Positions 52,799 through 59,844 of a stretch of 64,000 nt of DNA are shown piece after piece. The position numbers and the translations under genes were made by a program. Below the pieces are notes generated by a model. That model ran no database searches. It was not told the DNA's origin and saw only the letters and a list, made by a program, of their open reading frames with translations. Where the stretch lies: the NCBI RefSeq assembly GCF_024648825.1, contig NZ_JANBBE010000011.1:124001-188000 (forward strand), in the 5' to 3' direction. Origin of the DNA: Lentzea californiensis. GTDB taxonomy: Bacteria > Actinomycetota > Actinomycetes > Mycobacteriales > Pseudonocardiaceae. Numbering within the stretch: position 1 is the stretch's first letter; each line of letters begins with the position of its first letter.

Positions 52799-52817
52799 TA
52801 GGTTAGGCAAGCCTAAA
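52799..52817. promoter_or_regulatory. IdeR/DtxR iron box
   Basis: TAGGTTAGGCAAGCCTAAA closely matches the 19-base IdeR consensus (TTAGGTTAGGCTAACCTAA), with symmetric TTAGGC/GCCTAA arms. It overlaps a TAGGTT -10-like hexamer and lies 16 bases before the siderophore-binding gene start, so iron-loaded IdeR should repress it. Confidence 0.85.
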
Positions 52818-52832
52818 TCAGGAGGTGGACAG

Positions 52833-53825
52833 GTGTGCAGGACAGTCGCCGCGGTTCTACTGCTCGGCCTAGTGGCCGGGTGCGGAGGAAACGCTCCCAC
52901 GGAGCAGGGAAGTGGCCAGTGGTCCTTCAAGGACGATCGCGGTAAGGAGGTCACCGCGCCGAAACGGCCGGAGCGCGTCGTCGCGCAGGTGTCCGCCGCG
53001 GGCGCCCTCAAGGACTACGGCATCAACGTCGTCGGCACGTTCGGCCCGCTCAAGCGCGCGGACGGCACGACCGACCCGGAGGCCGGCAGCATCGACCCGA
53101 GCCAGGTCACCGACGTCACCGGCCCCGGCTACGGCGAGATCGACTTCGAGAAGTTCGCCGCGCTGAACGCCGACCTGGTCGTCGCCGGCCACTACCCCGA
53201 GGTCTCCGGGCTCTGGCACCTCACCGCCGAGTTCGAGGAGAAGGTCCTCAAGGTCGCCCCGACCGTCGGCATCGGCCAGTCGAAGATCCAGCTTCCGGAC
53301 GGGATCAAGCGCTTCAAGGAGCTCGCGAAGTCGCTCGGCGCCGACGTCGAGTCCGCGAAGGTGAAGGCCGACGAGGAGGCGTTCACCAAGGCCGCCGACA
53401 GGCTCAAGACCATCGGCAAGAAGATGACGGACGCGAAGCAGAAGATCCAGGTGATCGGCGCGGACCCGAAGCTCCTCTACGTCGCCGTGCCCGCCCGCAA
53501 CCCCGACCTCGACTGGTACGTCAAGGAGCTCGGGCTGCCGCTGCTCACGCCGGACAAGCCCGACACCGAGGGCGGCGGTTACTTCCAGTCGCTGTCGTGG
53601 GAGAACTCCGGCACGTACAAAGAGCACGTGATCATGTGGGACACCCGCCAGCACGTGCTCACCCCGGAGCAGATGAAGGAGGGCCACCCGGTCTTCCAGG
53701 GCCTGCCCTCCGTGCAGGCCGGCCGGTTCGTCGAGTGGAACGCGGTCGCGCCGCTGAGCTACTCCTCCTACGCCGGGATCATGAACAAACTGGCTGACCA
53801 GCTGGACCAGGTGTTGGCAAAGTAG
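52833..53825 (+). CDS. Siderophore-binding lipoprotein (FecB/FepB family)
   Basis: 330 residues. Lipobox LLLGLVAGCGGN puts the acylated Cys near residue 17. The binding-protein body has APKRPERVVAQVSAAGALKD, IDFEKFAALNADLVVAG, and C-terminal YSSYAGIMNKLADQLDQVL. It is the substrate-binding part of a ferric-siderophore importer, but no permease or ATPase is adjacent. GTG 52833 has GGAGGTGG upstream. An iron box lies in the promoter, and an MFS gene follows after four bases. Confidence 0.9.
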   Translation: MCRTVAAVLLLGLVAGCGGNAPTEQGSGQWSFKDDRGKEVTAPKRPERVVAQVSAAGALKDYGINVVGTFGPLKRADGTTDPEAGSIDPSQVTDVTGPGYGEIDFEKFAALNADLVVAGHYPEVSGLWHLTAEFEEKVLKVAPTVGIGQSKIQLPDGIKRFKELAKSLGADVESAKVKADEEAFTKAADRLKTIGKKMTDAKQKIQVIGADPKLLYVAVPARNPDLDWYVKELGLPLLTPDKPDTEGGGYFQSLSWENSGTYKEHVIMWDTRQHVLTPEQMKEGHPVFQGLPSVQAGRFVEWNAVAPLSYSSYAGIMNKLADQLDQVLAK

Positions 53826-53829
53826 CCAT

Positions 53830-55029
53830 GTGCTGACGCTTCTGAAGGAAAACGGCCCGTTGCGCGTGCTCAGCACCGCACGGGTCGTTTCTGTTGTGGG
53901 GGACGCGCTCAGTCTCGTCACGCTGATGGTGCACGTGCAGTCCGTGCTGGGGAAGGCGATCGCGGTGGCGGCGCTGCTGCTCGTGGGCGACTTCGCGCCG
54001 TCGTTGCTCAGCCCGCTGACGGGCGTCATCAGCGACAGGTTCGACCGGCGCACCGTCATGATCGTCTGCGAGGTCGCGCAGGGCGTGCTGCTGGCGGTCA
54101 TCGCGCTCACGCTGCCGCCGTTGCCGATCCTGCTCGCGCTGGTGGGCGTGCGGGCCGTGATCGGGCAGGTCTTCATCCCCGCCTCGCGGGCGGCGGTGCC
54201 GAGCCTGGTCGCCTCGAAGGACCTCGTGCAGGCGAACACCGCGCTGGGCCTCGGATCCAACAGCGCCGACGTCATCGGGCCGTTCCTCGCCGCCGTGCTG
54301 CTGCAGTTCATGGACACCCGCGGCGTGCTGCTCGTGGACGCGGTCTCGTTCGGCCTGTCGGCGTTGTTGTTGCTGCGCCTGCCGAAACTCGTCGTACCGG
54401 CCGAGCCGGGGGAGACGGTGTTCACCGACGTGAAGGCCGGGGTGAGCGAGATCTGGCGCAGCCGGGCGCTGCGGATCGTGTTCCTCGGCTTCTGCGGGGT
54501 CGTCGCGTGCACCGCCATCGACGACGTCGCGGTGCTGCAGCTGACGATGGGGGTGTTCGGCGAGTCGGAGAGCGTGGCCGGTGTCGTGCTCGGCGCGGTG
54601 GGCATTGGTCTGCTGCTCGGCTATGCGTTGCTGGCCAGGGGTTCCGCGCGGTGGAGCATGGTCACGTTGCTCGTCACCGGGTTCCTGATCAGCAGTGCCG
54701 GCAACCTGTTCACCGGCCTGGCGTGGGGCGTCGCGTCCGCGTTCGCGCTGCAAGCGGTGCGGGGGCTGGGGATCGCGGCGATGGACGTCGCGCACAGCAC
54801 GCTGATCCAGCGGCTCGTGCCCGGTGATCGGACAGGCAGGGTGTTCGGCAACTTCTACGGCGGGATCGGTGTGGCGGCCGCGGTGTCGTACATCGCAGGT
54901 GGTCTGCTCATCGACGTGCTGGGGCCGCAGCTGGTCCTCGTCATCGCGGGCGGTGCGGGGGTTTTGGTGTCGTTGTGGGTGGTTGCCGCTTCGCGGGCGA
55001 GAGGTGTTGAGTGGGAACCAGCCTCTTGA
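53830..55029 (+). CDS. MFS transporter, possible siderophore exporter
   Basis: 399 residues with about 11-12 hydrophobic helices. DRFDRRTVMIVCEVAQGVLL is the loop 2-3 MFS motif and FIPASRAAVPSLVASKDLVQ follows, as in MFS_3 (enterobactin exporter-like) proteins. It directly follows the iron-regulated binding protein with four bases between, so it is likely in the same IdeR-controlled transcript and may export or recycle a siderophore. GTG 53830 is the start because the nearby ATG frame stops at once. Confidence 0.87.
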   Translation: MLTLLKENGPLRVLSTARVVSVVGDALSLVTLMVHVQSVLGKAIAVAALLLVGDFAPSLLSPLTGVISDRFDRRTVMIVCEVAQGVLLAVIALTLPPLPILLALVGVRAVIGQVFIPASRAAVPSLVASKDLVQANTALGLGSNSADVIGPFLAAVLLQFMDTRGVLLVDAVSFGLSALLLLRLPKLVVPAEPGETVFTDVKAGVSEIWRSRALRIVFLGFCGVVACTAIDDVAVLQLTMGVFGESESVAGVVLGAVGIGLLLGYALLARGSARWSMVTLLVTGFLISSAGNLFTGLAWGVASAFALQAVRGLGIAAMDVAHSTLIQRLVPGDRTGRVFGNFYGGIGVAAAVSYIAGGLLIDVLGPQLVLVIAGGAGVLVSLWVVAASRARGVEWEPAS

Positions 55030-55043
55030 GGGGAGAAGGCGAT

Positions 55044-56048
55044 GTGGGGAAACGCATTGCTGTTCTCGCTGTTTCGCTGCTGCTGACCGGGTTGACCGCC
55101 TCCGTCGCGCGGGCGGGCACCGGGGTCGTGCCCGCGTCGACGTCGTGGACGTCCGCTGACCGGGGGTTCGTCCTCGGGCTCGACACCCTGTGCCAGACCG
55201 CGAACTGCCCGCAGCTCGTCCGCACGCTCGACGGTGGCGCGTCGTGGACGCGGGTGAGGACTCCGGTGCTGTCCGTGCCGGAGACCGACCGGCTGCGGGT
55301 GCTGTTCGCGAACGACGCGGCGGGCATGGTGACCGACGGCGAGCAGCTGTTCGTCACCAGCAACGGCGGCACGCGCTGGGAACCGTCCGGGGTCAAGGGA
55401 ACCGTTGGCGCGCTCGGATTCGACGACTCCGGGTTCCTCGCGGTGATCTACGACGGCACGTCGTCGCGGCTGTTCCACCGCGAGCTGTGGTTCGGCTCCT
55501 GGCAGCCGGTGCCGGGCGTCGAGGTGAAGGGCCGGTCGCGCGGTGAGATCGCTCCCGGTCAGGTGTCGCTGGCCACGATCGGCGTGGAGAGCCGGTACTG
55601 GACGCGGTCACCGGCGGGCTGGCTGGAGGAACCGGCGCCGTGCACGGAGTTCTCGGCCACCCGGCTCGGCACCGCCGGCACCGATCGCTATGCGTTGTGC
55701 AGCTTCGACCCCGGCTTCGGGAACATGACGAAGGAACTGCGCCAGGCTGCGGGCGGCGGACCGTTCAAGACCGTCAGCGTGCCGCCGCGCGAGGGCATCA
55801 CGACGGGTTTCGCGGTGTCGCCGGGAGCCGCGCTCGTGGCCGCGACCGGGCGCGACTGGTCGTTCGTGCACCGCGGTACCGGCGCGAAGTGGGACACGCC
55901 GCTCACGCTGGGCGGGCCGCCGTTCGAGGACCTGGCGTTCTCGGACCCGCGCCACGCCACGCTGGTGCGCGGCGGGCCCGGCCAGGAGTTCGCCGAGGTC
56001 CACCGGTCCGACGACGCCGGACTGACCTGGAAGATCTTGTCGGTGTAG
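55044..56048 (+). CDS. Secreted beta-propeller (sialidase/BNR-like) protein
   Basis: About 334 residues. A signal peptide (RIAVLAVSLLLTGLTASVAR) is followed by repeats with Asp-box-like turns: TLDGGASWTRVRTP, TSNGGTRWEPSG and SDDAGLTWKILSV. This matches the YCF48/BNR beta-propeller fold. No catalytic residues can be assigned; it may be a binding protein. GTG 55044 is chosen because GGGGAGAAGG lies about six bases before it. Confidence 0.75.
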   Translation: MGKRIAVLAVSLLLTGLTASVARAGTGVVPASTSWTSADRGFVLGLDTLCQTANCPQLVRTLDGGASWTRVRTPVLSVPETDRLRVLFANDAAGMVTDGEQLFVTSNGGTRWEPSGVKGTVGALGFDDSGFLAVIYDGTSSRLFHRELWFGSWQPVPGVEVKGRSRGEIAPGQVSLATIGVESRYWTRSPAGWLEEPAPCTEFSATRLGTAGTDRYALCSFDPGFGNMTKELRQAAGGGPFKTVSVPPREGITTGFAVSPGAALVAATGRDWSFVHRGTGAKWDTPLTLGGPPFEDLAFSDPRHATLVRGGPGQEFAEVHRSDDAGLTWKILSV

Positions 56049-56066
56049 CTCGGTACGCTCTTTTCC

Positions 56067-56984
56067 ATGGAGCCCTACGACCACGGCATGCTCGACGTCG
56101 GCGACGGCAACCAGATCTACTGGGAGACCGTCGGCGACCCCGGCGGCAAGCCCGCCGTGTTCCTCCACGGCGGTCCCGGCGGCCCGGCGAAGGGCGCGCG
56201 GAAGTCGCTCGACGCGGAGAAGTTCCGCATCGTCATCTTCCACCAGCGCGGGTCCGGCCTGAGCACGCCCCACGCGAGCGACCCGGCCGCGGACATGGGC
56301 GTCAACACCACCGAGCACCTGATCGCGGACATGGAGAAGCTCCGCGAGCACCTCGGCATCGAGAAGTGGTTGCTGTACGGCGGTTCCTGGGGCACGACGC
56401 TCGCGGTCGCCTATGCGCAACGGCATCCCGGACGCGTCTCGGAGATGATCCTGATCGCGGTCACGTTGTCGTCGCAGCGCGAGCTGGATTGGCTCTACAA
56501 GGGCGTTTCCCGGTTCTTCCCGGAGGCCTGGGCCAGGTTCAGCGCGCACGCCGGTGGCGCGCCCGACGTCGTCCGCGCGTACGCGGAGCTGCTGGAGAGC
56601 CCGGATCGCGGCGTCCGGGAGCAGGCGGCGCTGGAGTGGTGCCGGTGGGAGGACACGGTGCTGTCGCTGGAGAACTTCGGCAAGCCGGACGTGTTCGCCG
56701 ACCGTGCGTCGGACGAGTTGATCGCACTCGCGCGGATCATCGCGCATTACTACTCACGCGGCGGTTTCGTCGACGACCTGCTGGGTGGCGCCGGCGAGCT
56801 CGCCGGCATCCCGGCCGCGTTGATCCACGGCCGCAGGGACATGAGCTGCCCGGCGGACACGGCCTACGCGCTGGCCCAGGCGTGGCCGGACGCCGAGCTG
56901 ACCCTCGTGGACGACAGTGGCCACAAGGGCAGCCCCGCCTTCGGCGAGGCGATCGGAGCCGCGGTCAGGAGGTTCTCCCCGTGA
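56067..56984 (+). CDS. pip: Proline iminopeptidase
   Basis: 305-residue alpha/beta hydrolase of peptidase family S33. VFLHGGPGGPAKG is the oxyanion-hole motif, FHQRGSGLSTPH the conserved RGxG block, LYGGSWGTTLAVAYAQ holds the nucleophile Ser, and DDSGHKGSPAF the His. It removes N-terminal proline from peptides in the cytoplasm. The usual FDQRGSG reads FHQRGSG here. The stop overlaps the next start (GTGA). Confidence 0.9.
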   Translation: MEPYDHGMLDVGDGNQIYWETVGDPGGKPAVFLHGGPGGPAKGARKSLDAEKFRIVIFHQRGSGLSTPHASDPAADMGVNTTEHLIADMEKLREHLGIEKWLLYGGSWGTTLAVAYAQRHPGRVSEMILIAVTLSSQRELDWLYKGVSRFFPEAWARFSAHAGGAPDVVRAYAELLESPDRGVREQAALEWCRWEDTVLSLENFGKPDVFADRASDELIALARIIAHYYSRGGFVDDLLGGAGELAGIPAALIHGRRDMSCPADTAYALAQAWPDAELTLVDDSGHKGSPAFGEAIGAAVRRFSP

Positions 56985-57388
56985 CACAACGGAAACCGCC
57001 CGGAATGGGCTTCGAGTCGTGGATCGACAGGCAGATCCGCGAGGCCCAGGAGCGAGGTGAGTTCGACGACCTGCCGAGCGCGGGAAAACCGTTGCCCGGT
57101 GCGGGTGAGGCGCTCGAAGAGGACTGGTGGATCAGGAGGAAGGTCCGGGAGGAAGAGGGCACGACAGGGTTGCCCCCTTCCCTGGTGCTGCGCAAGCAGG
57201 CCGAGACCGCCAGGGCCCGTGCCCTGGCGGCCGCGACCGACGAGGAGGCGCGCTCGATCATCGAGCGGATGAACGCGGAGATCCTCGACGCGCTGCGGAA
57301 ACCGTTGTCCGGTCCGCCGTTGAACCTGATGCCGTTCGACGTCGGCGAGCTGCTGCGTGAGAGGAAGGGGACCTCACGCGGTCAGTGA
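56981..57388 (+). CDS. DUF1992 (DnaJ-C28-like) protein
   Basis: 135 residues. FESWIDRQIREAQERGEFDD, LPSAGKPLPGAG and EEDWWIRRKVREEEG are the hallmark of the DUF1992 domain found in DNAJC28. No J domain is present. Function is unknown. Coupled to the proline iminopeptidase by a four-base overlap; its stop abuts the convergent LPMO stop. Confidence 0.87.
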   Translation: MTQRKPPGMGFESWIDRQIREAQERGEFDDLPSAGKPLPGAGEALEEDWWIRRKVREEEGTTGLPPSLVLRKQAETARARALAAATDEEARSIIERMNAEILDALRKPLSGPPLNLMPFDVGELLRERKGTSRGQ

Positions 57389-57907
57389 TCAGCTCGCGTT
57401 GATGTCGATGCAGGAGTAGAACGCCATCGGCGTGTCAGCGATGTTCCACACGGCGAGGACCTTGTGCCGGCCCGCCGAGCCCACGTTGACGGTGTGCGAC
57501 ACGCTGGCCGGGGGCTGCTGGTTGTTGCCGCTGAACGTCGCGACCTTGCGGCCGTCGACGAAGTAGTCGTAGTCACGCGTGCGGTGGCGCGCGGTGAACG
57601 TCCAGTTGAACGTCGCCGAACGGCCGGTGTTGGTGACCTTCCAGCCCTTGTTGTCGTTGCTCAGCTCCGCGAACTGCGACAGGTTGGCGTGGCAGCTCTG
57701 CAGACCCTTGGGGCCCTCCACCGACTGCGGCTCCCAGCGGATCGCACCGCAGTTCAGGGCAGCGTTGCTGGCGCACTGCGCCTGACGGCTGGCAGGTGAG
57801 TTCACATAACCGTGCGCGAACGCCGTGCCGGAGGGGAGTGCCACGACGATCAACGGTGCAGCGAGAACGCCGGCCATGGCGGCCGTAACCTTGCGTCCAA
57901 TCTTCAT
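57389..57907 (-). CDS. AA10 lytic polysaccharide monooxygenase (chitin/cellulose active)
   Basis: 172 residues. Signal peptide to residue 31, then HGYVNSPASRQAQC; His32 becomes the N-terminal His of the copper histidine brace, and His108 in WTFTARHRTRDYDYF is the second ligand. NCGAIRWEPQSVEGPKG and AVWNIADTPMAFYSCIDI are typical of AA10. The catalytic domain is at the short end and no binding module is attached. It probably oxidises chitin. It joins the GH64 glucanase as a secreted attack on fungal or insect polymers. Confidence 0.92.
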   Translation of the reverse strand: MKIGRKVTAAMAGVLAAPLIVVALPSGTAFAHGYVNSPASRQAQCASNAALNCGAIRWEPQSVEGPKGLQSCHANLSQFAELSNDNKGWKVTNTGRSATFNWTFTARHRTRDYDYFVDGRKVATFSGNNQQPPASVSHTVNVGSAGRHKVLAVWNIADTPMAFYSCIDINAS

Positions 57908-58171
57908 GTGTCTTCCTTTGCCTTGATGTGTGCGTACTCCCGTTACATCGCGGCGGCGATTGAAGGTCTAGACCATACCGCGCGTAATCGCGGTGCCACA
58001 AGACGTGTCTGCCAGATCAGTCAGGTCATGTCCTGTCCTGGCGGAGTTGTCCGGACGTGCTCGCCGGGCACAGCCCCGTCGAGTTCGAGCGGACAGGACA
58101 CCGTTGGTCGGTTGACTGCGGTGTTGATCTCACTACTCTGAGTACATCTGTTTGCAATCGAACGGGGGGCG

Positions 58172-58867
58172 ATGGACGGTCGGGTCCGGGGTTCGTTGCT
58201 GGCGATGCTGTCCGCCGAGGATTCCGCGCTGGTGCTGGGCAGCGGTGTGCGGCGGGCGTTCGGGGTCGATGATCTGCTGGTGCGCGAGGGTGATTCGTCG
58301 GACTGCGTGCACATCGTCGTCGAAGGCTGGGTCCGGATGTCGACGGTGAGTGCGGACGGGAACGAGGTGCTGCTCGCGTTGCGCGGGCCGGGGGACGTCG
58401 TGGGGGAGTCGGCGGTGTTGGTGGACGGGACGCGCGGTGCGACTGTGCACGCCATCGGCCGGGTGGCTGTCGTGCAGGTGCCGGACCGGGTGTTCCTCGA
58501 CCTGGTTGCAACGAGGCCCGGTATCGGGTTGGCGTTGGCGCGGGGGATGGCGCTGCGGTTGCGTGAGGCCGACGAGGTTCGGGTGCACATGGCGACGCTC
58601 GACGTCACTCGGCGGATCGCCCGTTACCTCCTGCGCCTCTCGCAGGTGCACGGGGTCCAGTCGGAGGACGGGCTCGGGATCGATCTTCCGCTGACCCAGC
58701 AGGACGTCGCCAACCACCTCGGCGCCTCGCTGCGGCAGGTCTCCCGGTCGCTGGCCGTCCTGCGCGAACGGGGCGCGGTGATCACCGGCCGCAAACGCCT
58801 GACCGTCGCCGAACCTGGTCTTGTCGCCGCCTTGGCAGGTGGAGTTCCGCCGACCTCGCCGTTGTGA
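58172..58867 (+). CDS. Crp/Fnr-family regulator
   Basis: 231 residues. A cyclic-nucleotide-binding-like beta roll covers about residues 20-120 (VREGDSSDCVHIVVEGWVRM, GDVVGESAVLVDGTRGATVH). The C-terminal winged helix is DLPLTQQDVANHLGASLRQV and RSLAVLRERGAVIT. The GE-S and R-AT pattern of cNMP pockets is largely kept (GESAVL, RGATVH), so it may bind cAMP or cGMP. It stands upstream of a cyclase-like gene, which makes a ligand link attractive but unproven. Confidence 0.9.
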   Translation: MDGRVRGSLLAMLSAEDSALVLGSGVRRAFGVDDLLVREGDSSDCVHIVVEGWVRMSTVSADGNEVLLALRGPGDVVGESAVLVDGTRGATVHAIGRVAVVQVPDRVFLDLVATRPGIGLALARGMALRLREADEVRVHMATLDVTRRIARYLLRLSQVHGVQSEDGLGIDLPLTQQDVANHLGASLRQVSRSLAVLRERGAVITGRKRLTVAEPGLVAALAGGVPPTSPL

Positions 58868-58943
58868 GCCCTGTGTCGTAGAACATCGCCGCGCAGGCCC
58901 TGACGATGGTCCCAAGCCGGGGCAGGAGTGAGGAGTTCGCGAC

Positions 58944-59102
58944 ATGCGAGTGCGTTTCCGGGGGAAATCAATCATGACCTTGCTCGTCTGGGCATTCGTA
59001 ATCGGCGTCGGCGCGGGGGCGCAGTTCTCGCCTCAGTCCGACGGTCATCAGGAAAACGTGGGCAAGACCTGTTCGGTGACAGCTCCTCACATCACCTCGT
59101 GA
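58944..59102 (+). CDS. 52-residue membrane or secreted peptide
   Basis: Small gene with a good GAGGAG eight bases before ATG 58944. The peptide has a basic start (MRVRFRGKS), one hydrophobic helix (MTLLVWAFVIGVGAGA), then a polar tail with a single Cys (NVGKTCSVTAPHITS). This could be a signal-anchored micro-protein or a secreted peptide. Its stop is 22 bases before the cyclase-like gene, so it is probably in the same transcript. No relatives recognised. Confidence 0.55.
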   Translation: MRVRFRGKSIMTLLVWAFVIGVGAGAQFSPQSDGHQENVGKTCSVTAPHITS

Positions 59103-59124
59103 CCGCGTCGACAAGGGAGTCAGC

Positions 59125-59808
59125 GTGGAGAATCCACCCAAGTTCAACGCATCGGTGTCCATCGGTGGCAACGCGCACGGACCGGTAGCCGCGGGCAGCG
59201 ACATCATCATCGGAGCGACCGATCAGGCCGGTCCCCACAAGGCGTCGCCGGGCGGCGACCTGTCGGGCGTGCACCGGGTCGTGGTGACCACCGATGTCCA
59301 GGGGTCCGGTCGTCATGACAACCTGGGGCAGCGTCACCTGCGGCGAGTGCTGGCGGAATCCCTCGCGGCGGGAGCACGGGAGCTCGACCGCCAGGTCGAC
59401 ATGTTCGACAGGGGTGACGGCACTCTCGTGGTGCTGCCCGAGACGGTCACCGTGGTCGAAGCCGTGGACACCTTTGCCGAGGCGGTTGTCCGTGCGGTGC
59501 GTGAGCACAACCAGGTCGCCGGCGTGGACTACCGGATCGACCTGCGGATCGCGGTGCACGCGGGCTACGTCGACAGGGTCGACGCGCAGTGGTCGGGTGC
59601 GGCGTTGGTGCACGCGGCCCGGCTGGTTGACGCTCCCCCCGCCAAACACGCTCTCGCCGCGTCGGCCGCGTGCGCGGCGCTGGTCCTCTCCGATGTCGCG
59701 ATGCAGGTGGTCGACCAGGGCTACAGCCGTGTCGGACCGGCCGCCTATCAGCAGATCCCGTTGAGCGTCAAGGAAACCTCGGGTCATGGGTGGCTGCGCT
59801 TGCTGTAG
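59125..59808 (+). CDS. Class III nucleotidyl cyclase-like protein with N-terminal amyloid-like motif
   Basis: 227 residues. The N-terminus FNASVSIGGNAHGPVAAGSD is a Gly/Val-rich strand motif shared with the downstream STAND protein. The body follows class III cyclases: VVVTTDVQGSGRHD (first metal Asp), DRGDGTLVVLP (second metal Asp), IDLRIAVHAGYV, and SGAALVHAARLVD, where the usual Asn before Ala-x-Arg is His. SRVGPAAYQQIPLSVKE ends the domain. Both metal Asp are present, so catalysis is possible, though the His substitution may weaken or change it. AGGGAG precedes GTG 59125. Confidence 0.8.
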   Translation: MENPPKFNASVSIGGNAHGPVAAGSDIIIGATDQAGPHKASPGGDLSGVHRVVVTTDVQGSGRHDNLGQRHLRRVLAESLAAGARELDRQVDMFDRGDGTLVVLPETVTVVEAVDTFAEAVVRAVREHNQVAGVDYRIDLRIAVHAGYVDRVDAQWSGAALVHAARLVDAPPAKHALAASAACAALVLSDVAMQVVDQGYSRVGPAAYQQIPLSVKETSGHGWLRLL

Positions 59809-59844
59809 CGGCCACGTTTCTTGGTCGCAGAATCGAGGGGGAAC

